A stretch of 33,496 nt of DNA from JBAXAM01 sp964565935. GTDB lineage: Bacteria > Pseudomonadota > Gammaproteobacteria > UBA9339. A model generated the notes under the pieces. The model was not told the DNA's origin, ran no database searches, and saw nothing but the letters and a program-made list of their open reading frames with translations. The stretch's first letter is position 1. Each line of letters begins with the position of its first letter. Positions 23,298 through 30,136 of the stretch are shown in pieces. Location: NCBI GenBank assembly GCA_964565935.1, contig CAZMGW010000013.1, positions 1 to 33,496 of the forward strand. Direction: 5' to 3'. A program made the translations under genes and the position numbers.

Positions 23298-23310
23298 TAA
23301 TGTGAAAACT

Positions 23311-23859
23311 ATGACAGCAAGATTTGAAAAAAATTATCATGACACGATTGTAAAGAAATTGATGAAACAATTTAATTACAAAAGTGTTATGCAGGTGCCA
23401 AAAATAACCAAAATCACTCTTAATATGGGTGTTGGTGAAGCAGCGGCAGATAAAAAAATCATGGCCAACGCGCTTGATGACCTAACTAAAATTGCTGGAC
23501 AAAAAGCAGTAACAACTTTGTCGCGTAAGTCAATTGCTGGGTTTAAAATTCGGTCTGATTGGCCTATTGGTTGTAAAGTAACTTTGCGCGGTAAGCGCAT
23601 GTATGAGTTTTTTGATCGTTTAATTACAATGGTGATCCCGCGTATTCGCGATTTTCGTGGCTTTAGTGCGCGTTCATTTGATGGTCGTGGTAACTATAGC
23701 TTGGGTATCAAAGAGCAGATAGTTTTTCCTGAAATTGACTACGATAAAATAGATGCTCTACGTGGTTTAGACATTACTATCACCACAACAGCGAAAACCG
23801 ACGAGGAATCTAAAGCGTTATTACGTGCTTTTGGGTTCCCACTAAGAGAGTTGAAATAA
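23311..23859 (+). CDS. rplE: 50S ribosomal protein L5
   Basis: L5 (182 aa; E. coli 179) binds 5S rRNA and contacts P-site tRNA through bridge B1b. ATG 23311 (MTARFEKNYHDTIVKKLMKQ) fits the family start. An alternative in-frame ATG at 23272, overlapping the rplX stop as TAATG, would add 13 residues encoded by a palindromic repeat. SVMQVPKITKITLNMGVGEA, RVTLRGKRMYEFFDRL-like sequence and FRGFSARSFDGRGNYSLGI mark the family. The Shine-Dalgarno is poor for both starts. Confidence 0.94.
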   Translation: MTARFEKNYHDTIVKKLMKQFNYKSVMQVPKITKITLNMGVGEAAADKKIMANALDDLTKIAGQKAVTTLSRKSIAGFKIRSDWPIGCKVTLRGKRMYEFFDRLITMVIPRIRDFRGFSARSFDGRGNYSLGIKEQIVFPEIDYDKIDALRGLDITITTTAKTDEESKALLRAFGFPLRELK

Positions 23860-23868
23860 AGGGGTTGT

Positions 23869-24174
23869 ATGGCAAAAACATGTATGATTGCTCGTGAAAC
23901 TAAGCGTCGCGCTCTTGTGCAAAAAGCGCGAGGTAGGCGAGACGAATTGCGTAAAACTATTAAGAGTCCAAGCGTAAGTTTCGAAGAAAAAATGGTTGCA
24001 GTGATAAAGCTTAATAAAAGCCCACGAAATGAAAGCCCAGTTCGTGTGCGTAGTCGCTGTCAAATGTGTGGTAGACCGCGTGCTGTGTATAAAAAATTTG
24101 GTTTATGTCGTATCCATTTGCGTGAAGCAGCAATGCGTGGCGATGTGCCTGGGTTGGTAAAAGCTAGCTGGTAA
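23869..24174 (+). CDS. rpsN: 30S ribosomal protein S14 (long form with zinc-type ligands)
   Basis: S14 (101 aa) belongs to the 30S head near S3 and S10. It has the full 101-residue length of the zinc-independent proteobacterial form, with the long N-terminal helix and REAAMRGDVPGLVKASW at the end. Unusually, the loop reads CQMCGRPRAVYKKFGLCRIH with Cys64, Cys67, Cys80 and His83, a complete C-x2-C-x12-C-x2-H set like the zinc-binding short form. E. coli has non-ligand residues (RQTGRP, FGLSRIK) there. The gene is 9 nt from rplE. Confidence 0.97.
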   Translation: MAKTCMIARETKRRALVQKARGRRDELRKTIKSPSVSFEEKMVAVIKLNKSPRNESPVRVRSRCQMCGRPRAVYKKFGLCRIHLREAAMRGDVPGLVKASW

Positions 24175-24191
24175 ATAAAAGGTATTAAATT

Positions 24192-24587
24192 ATGAGTATG
24201 AGTGATCCTATAGCTGATATGTTGACGCGGATTAGAAATGCGCAGGCTGTGAAAAAGCCTGATGTTTCTATGCCAGCTACAAAACTTAAAGCAGCGGTGG
24301 CAGAGGTTTTAAAAACCGAAGGATATATTTTAGATTATAAAGTTGAATCAGTTGAAGGAAAAAAACAGCTAATGCTGAGTTTGAAATATTATCAAGGAAA
24401 GCCGGTTATAGAAAACATTCGACGCATTAGCCGTCCAGGATTACGTGTTTATCGTGATAAAAACAAATTGCCACAAGTTATGGGTGGTATGGGAGTTGCT
24501 ATTATTTCTACTTCAAAGGGAATAATGAGCGATCGTGCAGCACGCCTTCTTGGTGAGGGTGGTGAAATCTTGTGTAGTGTGAATTAA
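24192..24587 (+). CDS. rpsH: 30S ribosomal protein S8
   Basis: S8 (131 aa) binds 16S rRNA helix 21 and in E. coli represses the spc operon at the rplX-rplE region. MSMSDPIADMLTRIRNAQ matches the family start, with the second in-frame ATG two codons on. The C-terminal GVAIISTSKGIMSDRAARL and GGEILCSVN are typical. Its E. coli-type target would lie near the rplX-rplE junction, which here is altered by a palindromic repeat. Confidence 0.98.
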   Translation: MSMSDPIADMLTRIRNAQAVKKPDVSMPATKLKAAVAEVLKTEGYILDYKVESVEGKKQLMLSLKYYQGKPVIENIRRISRPGLRVYRDKNKLPQVMGGMGVAIISTSKGIMSDRAARLLGEGGEILCSVN

Positions 24588-24597
24588 GGAGGTTGGG

Positions 24598-25131
24598 ATG
24601 TCGCGAGTTGCAAAAAAACCGATAGTTATCCCAGCTGGGGTTGAAGTCAGCATCAGCGGTTCAGAAATTAAAATTAAAGGACCGAAAGGCACTATGCAAT
24701 TGCATTCTCTGGAAATTGTCAGTGTTAAAAAAGAGAATAACGAGATTGTATTTGCACCCAAAGATGGTGTTGAAAATGCCGACGCATTGGCTGGTACGAT
24801 CAGAGCGTTAGTAAAAAATATAGTAGATGGCGTTACCAAAGGTTTTGAGCGTAAATTAATATTAATTGGTGTTGGTTTTAAAGCCCAAGCTCAAGGTAAG
24901 GTTTTAAATTTATCTCTTGGTTTTTCGCATCCGATTAAATTTCCAGTTCCAACCGGAATAACGATCGAAACCCCAAGCCAGACAGAAATTGTTGTAAAAG
25001 GTATAGATAGACATCTTGTTGGTCAGGTAGCTGCAAAAATTAGAGCTTTTCGACCACCAGAGCCTTATAAAGGAAAAGGTGTCAGATATGAAAATGAAGT
25101 TGTAGTGAAAAAAGAGGGTAAGAAGAAATAA
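24598..25131 (+). CDS. rplF: 50S ribosomal protein L6
   Basis: L6 (177 aa) is a two-domain protein near the sarcin-ricin loop and the stalk base. MSRVAKKPIVIPAGVEVSIS opens it, KLILIGVGFKAQAQGKVLNL starts the second repeat, and RPPEPYKGKGVRYENE is the conserved C-terminal motif. It has the strongest Shine-Dalgarno of the series, AAGGAGGT, 7 nt before the ATG. The final stop base is the first base of rplR. Confidence 0.98.
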   Translation: MSRVAKKPIVIPAGVEVSISGSEIKIKGPKGTMQLHSLEIVSVKKENNEIVFAPKDGVENADALAGTIRALVKNIVDGVTKGFERKLILIGVGFKAQAQGKVLNLSLGFSHPIKFPVPTGITIETPSQTEIVVKGIDRHLVGQVAAKIRAFRPPEPYKGKGVRYENEVVVKKEGKKK

Positions 25132-25481
25132 TGGATAAGAAAGAGGCGCGTATGCGCCGGTCTAAAAAAACCCGAGCAAAAATCAAAGAGTTAAGTGTTC
25201 CGCGGTTGAGCATATATCGTACGCCGCGACACATTTATGCCCAACTGATTATGCCTGACGGTAAGGTGGCTGCTAGTGCATCTACGCTTAATGCTGATAT
25301 TAAAAAAGATTGTGTGTATGGTGGCAATATTAAAGCAGCAGCTATAGTTGGAAAAAACATAGCTTTGCAAATTAAAAAAATCGGTATCACAAAGGTAGCT
25401 TTTGATCGTTCCGGATTTAGGTATCACGGTCGCGTTAAAGCACTTGCTGATGCTGTACGTGAACAGGGTTTAGAAGTCTAG
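25131..25481 (+). CDS. rplR: 50S ribosomal protein L18
   Basis: L18 (116 aa) binds 5S rRNA with L5. The basic N-terminus (KKEARMRRSKKTRAKIKEL) and the motifs LSIYRTPRHIYAQLI and VAFDRSGFRYHGRVKALADA are complete. It overlaps rplF by one base and lies 12 nt from rpsE. Confidence 0.98.
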   Translation: MDKKEARMRRSKKTRAKIKELSVPRLSIYRTPRHIYAQLIMPDGKVAASASTLNADIKKDCVYGGNIKAAAIVGKNIALQIKKIGITKVAFDRSGFRYHGRVKALADAVREQGLEV

Positions 25482-25493
25482 GAAATAAAAAAG

Positions 25494-26003
25494 ATGGCAA
25501 CTACAGAAAAGAATACATCGGCTGACGCATTACAAGAAAAATTAGTAGCAATAAAGCGTACTGCTAAAGTAGTAAAAGGTGGTAGAATTTTTGGTTTTTC
25601 TGCTCTGGTTGTGATTGGTGATGGTAAAGGAAGAATTGGTTTTGGTATGGGTAAGTCGCGTGAAGTTCCAGCTGCAATTCAAAAAGCTATGGAGCATGGT
25701 CGACGAAATATGTTCCGCGTTCCTTTAAAAGGCCATACTATTCAACATCCAATGATCGGTTATCATGGATCATCTAAAGTTGTGATGCTTCCAGCTAGCG
25801 AAGGTACAGGGTTGATTGCGGGCGGTGCAATGCGAGCCGTGTGTGAGGTTATCGGTATTCGTGATATCTTAGCCAAATGCATTGGTTCCAGAAGCCCTGT
25901 GAATGTTGTGCGCGCAACACTGAAAGCGTTGACTGAAATGACAACCCCCGAAGGCATTGCTGCAAAACGTGGCCTTAGAGTTGAAGATATAATGAAAAAG
26001 TAA
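25494..26003 (+). CDS. rpsE: 30S ribosomal protein S5
   Basis: S5 (169 aa) contributes to mRNA unwinding and decoding accuracy. The double-stranded RNA-binding fold is seen as KVVKGGRIFGFSALVVIGDG followed by KGRIGFGMGKSREVPAAI, and the second half has PASEGTGLIAGGAMRAVCE and GSRSPVNVVRATLKAL. AGGA lies 11 nt before the ATG. Confidence 0.98.
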   Translation: MATTEKNTSADALQEKLVAIKRTAKVVKGGRIFGFSALVVIGDGKGRIGFGMGKSREVPAAIQKAMEHGRRNMFRVPLKGHTIQHPMIGYHGSSKVVMLPASEGTGLIAGGAMRAVCEVIGIRDILAKCIGSRSPVNVVRATLKALTEMTTPEGIAAKRGLRVEDIMKK

Positions 26004-26006
26004 TTT

Positions 26007-26207
26007 ATGACTGCAAATAAAAAAAAATCAAAACAATTAAAAGTGACTTTGGTGAAAAGCACTAATAAAAAATTGAAGAGCCACAAAGCGTGTGTTCATG
26101 GTTTGGGGTTACGCCGTATTGGCCAAACCGTTGAGCTAGAAAACAACCCTGCAATTTGTGGTATGGTTTATAAAGTTAATTATTTATTGAAAGTTGAGAA
26201 AATATAA
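26007..26207 (+). CDS. rpmD: 50S ribosomal protein L30
   Basis: L30 (66 aa; E. coli 59) is a small 50S protein found in most but not all bacteria. HGLGLRRIGQTVELENNPAI is the family signature, and the C-terminus VYKVNYLLKVEKI is typical. The N-terminus has several extra lysine-rich residues. It starts 3 nt after rpsE and is followed directly by rplO with no spacer. Confidence 0.96.
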   Translation: MTANKKKSKQLKVTLVKSTNKKLKSHKACVHGLGLRRIGQTVELENNPAICGMVYKVNYLLKVEKI

Positions 26208-26657
26208 ATGCACCTCAATACCTTAAAACCAGCTGTTGGATCAAAACAAAAATTAGTGCGTGTCGGACGCGGCATGGGTAGCGGCTTAGGCAAAACATGC
26301 GGCCGTGGTCACAAGGGTGCGAAAGCCCGTTCCGGTTATAGCCGTAAAAGCGGTTTTGAGGGAGGACAGCTGCCTTTGCAACGTCGTTTGCCAAAATTTG
26401 GTTTTAGTTCTTTAAGAGCCAATGAAACAGCAGAAATACAATTGCGCGATTTAAGTAAAATAAAAGCCAAGCGCATTGACCTAGCGGAGCTGAAAAAAGC
26501 TAATTTAATAGGTAATGATGTTAAGCGTGCTAAGGTTATTTTGGCTGGTAACATTGAAAAAGCAATTACATTAGTTGATATTAAAGTGACAGCTGGAGCT
26601 CGCAAAGCGATTGAAACAGCTGGCGGAAAGATCGAAGATCGGCCAATAAAGAAATAG
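26208..26657 (+). CDS. rplO: 50S ribosomal protein L15
   Basis: L15 (149 aa; E. coli 144) is a late-assembly protein with a long basic extension. MHLNTLKPAVGSKQKLVRVG and GSGLGKTCGRGHKGAKARSG are the family N-terminus, with GFEGGQLPLQRRLPKFGF following. A 215-nt spacer with two repeat elements separates it from secY. Confidence 0.98.
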   Translation: MHLNTLKPAVGSKQKLVRVGRGMGSGLGKTCGRGHKGAKARSGYSRKSGFEGGQLPLQRRLPKFGFSSLRANETAEIQLRDLSKIKAKRIDLAELKKANLIGNDVKRAKVILAGNIEKAITLVDIKVTAGARKAIETAGGKIEDRPIKK

Positions 26658-26711
26658 CAATTATGCTCCAAAGGAGTCTATGCTTCACCAGCCCAGCCTA
26701 AGGCTTGCGGG
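26658..26711. repeat. Palindromic repeat element, family A, copy 3 (partial)
   Basis: CAATTATGCTCC (26658-26669) is identical to the start of copy 1 at 64-75. AAAGGAG, a CTATGCTTCACCAGCCCAGC segment and CTAAGGCTTGCGG follow, but the closing CTGGG arm is missing. It begins directly after the rplO stop. Confidence 0.7.
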
Positions 26712-26725
26712 AGAAAAATAAAATC

Positions 26726-26800
26726 GATAGCCCAAAGGGGCAAAAGGCTTCATCAGCCCAGCCTAAGCCGCGCTTTTTGCGGCGCAGGGCTGGGTAGAGA
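26726..26800. repeat. Palindromic repeat element, family A, copy 4
   Basis: GCCC-AAAG-GGGC (26730-26741), then AAAAGGCTTCATCAGCCCAG. The main stem is CCCAGCC (26757-26763) with GGCTGGG (26788-26794), and inside it GCCGC (26767-26771) pairs with GCGGC (26779-26783) around a T-rich loop. It is the most regular hairpin of the family and stands in tandem with copy 3 before secY. A shorter hairpin CAGCTCTGAAAGAGC follows at 26816-26830. Confidence 0.75.
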
Positions 26801-26872
26801 TAAAATAAAAAAGTGACAGCTCTGAAAGAGCGAGATTGAAGTATAATAAAAACAAGCGGTTGAATTTTTAAA

Positions 26873-28192
26873 ATGGCACAACAAGGTATAACTGGAGCAA
26901 AGGGTGGTTTAAGCGAGCTAAAGCAGAGGCTGCTGTTTTTGTTGCTTGGAATTCTTGTTTATCGTATCGGTTCTCATATTCCAGTTCCAGGAATGGATCC
27001 ACAGAGATTAGCTGATATATTTAATCAGCAAAAAAACGGACTCATGGGTTTGTTTAGCATGTTTTCTGGAGGTAATTTAAAAAGATTTACGATTTTTGCT
27101 TTAGGAGTAATGCCGTATATTTCTTCTTCTATTATTGTGCAGCTATTTACTTCAGTGCTGCCACCACTAGAACAACTGAAAAAAGAAGGAGAAAGTGGTA
27201 GACGTAAAATTAATCAGTATACGAGATATGGCACGTTAGCACTTGCATTTTTTCAGGCATTTGGTATTGCCAAGTGGTTGGCTAGTTCTGGTTCGGTATT
27301 AATTCCAGGGCCTTATTTTTATTTTGTTACAACGATAACGCTTGCTACTGGAACCATGTTTTTAGTATGGCTCGGTGAGCAAATGACAGAGCGTGGCATT
27401 GGTAACGGAATTTCAATGCTGATTTTTGCTGGAATTGTGTCCAGTTTTCCGTCTGCTGTGGTGCAAGTGATGGGGCAAGTGCGCCAAGGGCAGATGCAGG
27501 TCATATCCTTATTTTTGTTATTAGCGATAGTTGTTGTGGTTACAGGAGTGGTAGTTTTTATTGAGCGTGGTCAACGGCGAATCACCGTGAATTATGCCAA
27601 AAGGCAAACTGGCAGAATGCTTTATAATGCTCAAAGCAGTAATTTGCCGCTTAAAATAAACATGGCGGGGGTAATACCGCCAATTTTTGCTTCAAGTATT
27701 ATTATGTTCCCTGCGACTTTAGCGCAGTGGTTTGGGCAAGGCAAGGGAATGGAATGGTTGGGCCAAGTTAGCGTTCTTTTGTCGATGGGACAACCGCTAT
27801 ACATGATTTGTTATTCTGTAGCGATAGTTTTTTTCTGTTTCTTTTATACGGCGCTGGTTTTTAATCCGAAGGAAATAGCAGAAAACTTGAAGAAATCTGG
27901 GGCATTTATTCCTGGAATTAGGCCAGGGGACAACACTGCATCGTATATTGATTTAGTTATAACGAGGCTGACGTTTTTTGGAGCGATTTATATCACTTTG
28001 ATTTCACTGTTGCCTGATGTGTTGATGTTTACGTGGCATATACCGTTTTATTTTGGAGGTACATCGCTTCTGATCGTGGTTGTGGTGTTGATGGATTTTA
28101 TGGCGCAGGTACAAGCGCATATGCTGTCGCATCAGTACGATTCGATCATGAAGAAATCGCGCCTAAAGGGCGGCGGTATGATGATAAGATAG
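26873..28192 (+). CDS. secY: Protein translocase subunit SecY
   Basis: SecY (439 aa) is the pore-forming subunit of the SecYEG channel in the inner membrane. About ten hydrophobic helices are visible. YRIGSHIPVPGMDP opens the protein, ISSSIIVQLFTSVLP marks helix 2, and GERMTE-type loop GEQMTERGIGNGISMLIFAG follows. Cytosolic loop RRITVNYAKRQ is basic, and PGIRPGDNTASYI and the C-terminal LKGGGMMIR are typical. No Shine-Dalgarno is visible. Its partner secE lies at the left of the window. Confidence 0.98.
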   Translation: MAQQGITGAKGGLSELKQRLLFLLLGILVYRIGSHIPVPGMDPQRLADIFNQQKNGLMGLFSMFSGGNLKRFTIFALGVMPYISSSIIVQLFTSVLPPLEQLKKEGESGRRKINQYTRYGTLALAFFQAFGIAKWLASSGSVLIPGPYFYFVTTITLATGTMFLVWLGEQMTERGIGNGISMLIFAGIVSSFPSAVVQVMGQVRQGQMQVISLFLLLAIVVVVTGVVVFIERGQRRITVNYAKRQTGRMLYNAQSSNLPLKINMAGVIPPIFASSIIMFPATLAQWFGQGKGMEWLGQVSVLLSMGQPLYMICYSVAIVFFCFFYTALVFNPKEIAENLKKSGAFIPGIRPGDNTASYIDLVITRLTFFGAIYITLISLLPDVLMFTWHIPFYFGGTSLLIVVVVLMDFMAQVQAHMLSHQYDSIMKKSRLKGGGMMIR

Positions 28193-28279
28193 ATTTAGTT
28201 TGGTTGCTGCGTTTGACAAGAAAAGTTAAGCTAAGCTCATCAATGATGTGGTGATTTGTAAATAATTTAGAGAGATTTT

Positions 28280-28393
28280 ATGAAGGTTAGGGCATCAGTA
28301 AAAAAAATGTGTCGCAATTGCAAGATTGTTCGTCGTAAAGGCGTGGTTCATGTTATTTGCAAAGACGCTAAGCATAAACAGCGACAGGGGTAA
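28280..28393 (+). CDS. rpmJ: 50S ribosomal protein L36 (zinc form)
   Basis: This is a 37-codon gene giving MKVRASVKKMCRNCKIVRRK, then GVVHVICKDAKHKQRQG. Zinc ligands C11, C14, C27 and H32 identify the zinc-binding form of L36. AGAGAG precedes the ATG by 5 nt. It lies 87 nt after secY, the normal last position of the spc series. The last two bases of its TAA stop are the first two bases of the 21-nt inverted repeat at 28392-28412. Confidence 0.97.
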   Translation: MKVRASVKKMCRNCKIVRRKGVVHVICKDAKHKQRQG

Positions 28394-28480
28394 TTTAACT
28401 GTTTGACTTCGCCCGGGAGGATAGCTTGCGCTTCTCCCCCTTGGGAATTCCCCATGGCTTTGTTCACGCAGCAAGCTGTG
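28392..28480. repeat. Inverted partner of the rpsQ-rplN repeat, with hairpin
   Basis: AATTTAACTGTTTGACTTCG plus C (28392-28412) is the exact reverse complement of 22500-22520. Beyond it AGCTTGCG (28423-28430) can pair with CGC-A-GCAAGCT (28467-28477) around a region containing the short palindrome GGGAATTCCC. The sequence between is GC-rich compared with the surroundings. It lies just after rpmJ, at the border between the spc and alpha series. Confidence 0.65.
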
Positions 28481-28494
28481 TTGGATATATTTTA

Positions 28495-28517
28495 AGATTT
28501 CAAATTTGAATCTTTTT
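28495..28517 (+). terminator. Possible weak terminator after rpmJ
   Basis: AGATT-T-C (28495-28501) can pair with GAATCT (28508-28513) around AAATTT, followed by TTTTT. The stem is short and AT-rich, so termination would be inefficient. It would separate the spc and alpha series. Confidence 0.3.
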
Positions 28518-28533
28518 GTTATGTAAGTGTAAT
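28506..28533 (+). promoter_or_regulatory. Candidate promoter of the alpha series
   Basis: TTGAAT (28506-28511) and TGTAAT (28528-28533) are spaced by 16 nt. The -10 matches five of six consensus positions, the -35 four of six. It would give a leader of about 85-90 nt before rpsM. It overlaps the weak terminator stem, so only one may be used. Confidence 0.4.
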
Positions 28534-28562
28534 AATATGATTCAAAATTGATTTTAATTTTG

Positions 28563-28589
28563 TTTAAGGGTATTCTGTACGCCCTTAAG
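28563..28589 (+). promoter_or_regulatory. Leader hairpin upstream of rpsM
   Basis: TTAAGGG (28564-28570) pairs with CCCTTAA (28582-28588) as a perfect 7-bp stem with an 11-nt loop, 40 nt before the rpsM start. In E. coli, S4 binds a pseudoknot in this same leader to repress the alpha operon. Sequence similarity to that pseudoknot is not obvious, so S4 binding here is inference from position. Confidence 0.45.
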
Positions 28590-28627
28590 TTTAAGTTGTA
28601 ATAAAAACATAAAGATGGAGTGTTTTA

Positions 28628-29008
28628 ATGGCACGTATTGCGGGTATTAATATTCCGGTGCATAAGCACACAGTGATTGCGTTGACTTCTATTTTTGGTA
28701 TTGGGAGACAGCGTTCGCTTGATATTTGTAAAAAAGCAAAGATTGAGCCAACTCGTAAAATTAAAGATTTGACTGAAGCAGAGGTTGAAGCTCTGCGTGT
28801 TCAAGTAGGTAAGTTTACTGTCGAAGGAGATCTGCGTCGTGAAGTTGCTATGAATATCAAGCGGCTTATGGATCTTGGGTGTTATCGCGGAGTTCGTCAT
28901 CGCCGTGGTTTACCTGTTCGTGGGCAGCGTACTAAAACTAATGCGCGTACACGAAAAGGAAAAAGAAAGGCAGCAGTAACTTTGCAAAAGGCTCCATCCA
29001 AAGGATAA
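28628..29008 (+). CDS. rpsM: 30S ribosomal protein S13
   Basis: S13 (126 aa; E. coli 118) tops the 30S head and forms bridges to L5. MARIAGINIPVHKHTVIALT opens it, and CYRGVRHRRGLPVRGQRTKT NARTRKG-type sequence marks the C-terminal tail. GGAG lies 7 nt before the ATG. It is the first gene of the alpha series, 29 nt before rpsK. Confidence 0.98.
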   Translation: MARIAGINIPVHKHTVIALTSIFGIGRQRSLDICKKAKIEPTRKIKDLTEAEVEALRVQVGKFTVEGDLRREVAMNIKRLMDLGCYRGVRHRRGLPVRGQRTKTNARTRKGKRKAAVTLQKAPSKG

Positions 29009-29037
29009 TTTAGAACTTTAAAAGTAGAGAATTTGTT

Positions 29038-29430
29038 ATGACAACACCACAGCGTGTTCCAACTAAGAAAAAAGCAAAACGTAATATCGTTGATGCGATC
29101 GCATATATAAGCGCATCTTTCAATAATACAATAATTGCTATCACCGATAAGCAGGGAAATGTTTTAGCATGGTCATCAGCTGGAACGTGTGGTTTTAAGG
29201 GATCACGTAAGAGCACGCCATTTGCTGCTCAAGTTGCCGCTGAAAAAGTTGGAATTATTGCCAAAGAATACGGTGTTAAAAATTTGGAGCTTTATGTTAA
29301 GGGTCCGGGTCCAGGTAGGGATTCTGCTGGTCGTTCGCTTAATGCTCTCGGGTTCAAGATAATCAACGTTACTGATAAAACACCATTGCCTCATAATGGG
29401 TGTAGGCCGAGAAAAAAGAGAAGGGTATAG
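29038..29430 (+). CDS. rpsK: 30S ribosomal protein S11
   Basis: S11 (130 aa) lies on the 30S platform near the Shine-Dalgarno duplex. NIVDAIAYISASFNNTIIAI, AWSSAGTCGFKGSRKSTPFA and VKGPGPGRDSAGRSL are family motifs, ending HNGCRPRKKRRV. The 72-nt spacer to rpsD holds the small palindrome CCTAG/CTAGG. Confidence 0.98.
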   Translation: MTTPQRVPTKKKAKRNIVDAIAYISASFNNTIIAITDKQGNVLAWSSAGTCGFKGSRKSTPFAAQVAAEKVGIIAKEYGVKNLELYVKGPGPGRDSAGRSLNALGFKIINVTDKTPLPHNGCRPRKKRRV

Positions 29431-29502
29431 GTTAGAGTGTTTTAGAAGTCCTAGGCAAATCTAGGGATGAATTTAATTAAAAAGATTTAGAGGATTTATC
29501 AG

Positions 29503-30126
29503 ATGGCAAAATATATTGGTCCAAAATGTCGGTTATCACGTCGCGAAGGTGTTGATTTGCAGCACAAGAGTAGAGCGCGTTCTTTAGATTCAAAATGTAA
29601 AGCTGAAACTCCCCCCGGCCAATTTGGCGATCGCGCTGGTAAAAAACCAACAGATTATAGCGTCCAGCTGCGAATGAAACAGCTAATTAAGCGTTATTAT
29701 GGGATTTTAGAAAAGCAATTCCATAATTATTATAAAACCGCTGATCGTCGCAAAGGATCTACGGGTGAAAATTTAATTCGCTTGCTTGAATCAAGATTAG
29801 ATAATGTTGTGTATCGTTTGGGGTTTGCTGCAACGCGTGCTGAAGCTAGGCAATTAGTTGGGCACAAAGCGATAACTGTTAATGGAAAAACCGTAAATAT
29901 CCCTTCATATTTGGTAGAAGCCAACGATGAAGTTGCGATTAAAGAGAAAAACAAGAAGCAGAGTCGTATTTCTGCTTCTATTGAACTCGCTGAAAAAGGT
30001 GTAATTCCAGAGTGGTTAACTTTAGATAGCGTAAAAATGAGCGGTATATTTAAGCGTTACCCAGATGTTGGCGAATTTCCACCAGAATTTAAGGTTCACT
30101 TAGTTGTTGAGCTTTACTCAAAATAA
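29503..30126 (+). CDS. rpsD: 30S ribosomal protein S4
   Basis: S4 (207 aa) initiates 16S rRNA folding and in E. coli represses the alpha operon. MAKYIGPKCRLSRREGVDL opens it; it lacks the N-terminal four-cysteine zinc cluster, so it is the zinc-free form. The S4 RNA-binding fold contains RLDNVVYRLGFAATRAEARQ and LVGHKAITVNGKTVNIPSY. AGAGGA lies 10 nt before the ATG. rpoA follows after 10 nt. Confidence 0.98.
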   Translation: MAKYIGPKCRLSRREGVDLQHKSRARSLDSKCKAETPPGQFGDRAGKKPTDYSVQLRMKQLIKRYYGILEKQFHNYYKTADRRKGSTGENLIRLLESRLDNVVYRLGFAATRAEARQLVGHKAITVNGKTVNIPSYLVEANDEVAIKEKNKKQSRISASIELAEKGVIPEWLTLDSVKMSGIFKRYPDVGEFPPEFKVHLVVELYSK

Positions 30127-30136
30127 AGAGGTTAGA

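Noticed and set aside
26842..26847. TATAAT before secY as a promoter
   Set aside because: The nearest -35-like sequence, GTGACA (26813-26818), is 23 nt away, beyond functional spacing.
28213..28218. TTGACA after secY as a promoter for rpmJ
   Set aside because: No acceptable -10 box stands 16-18 nt downstream; the bases there read CTCATC.
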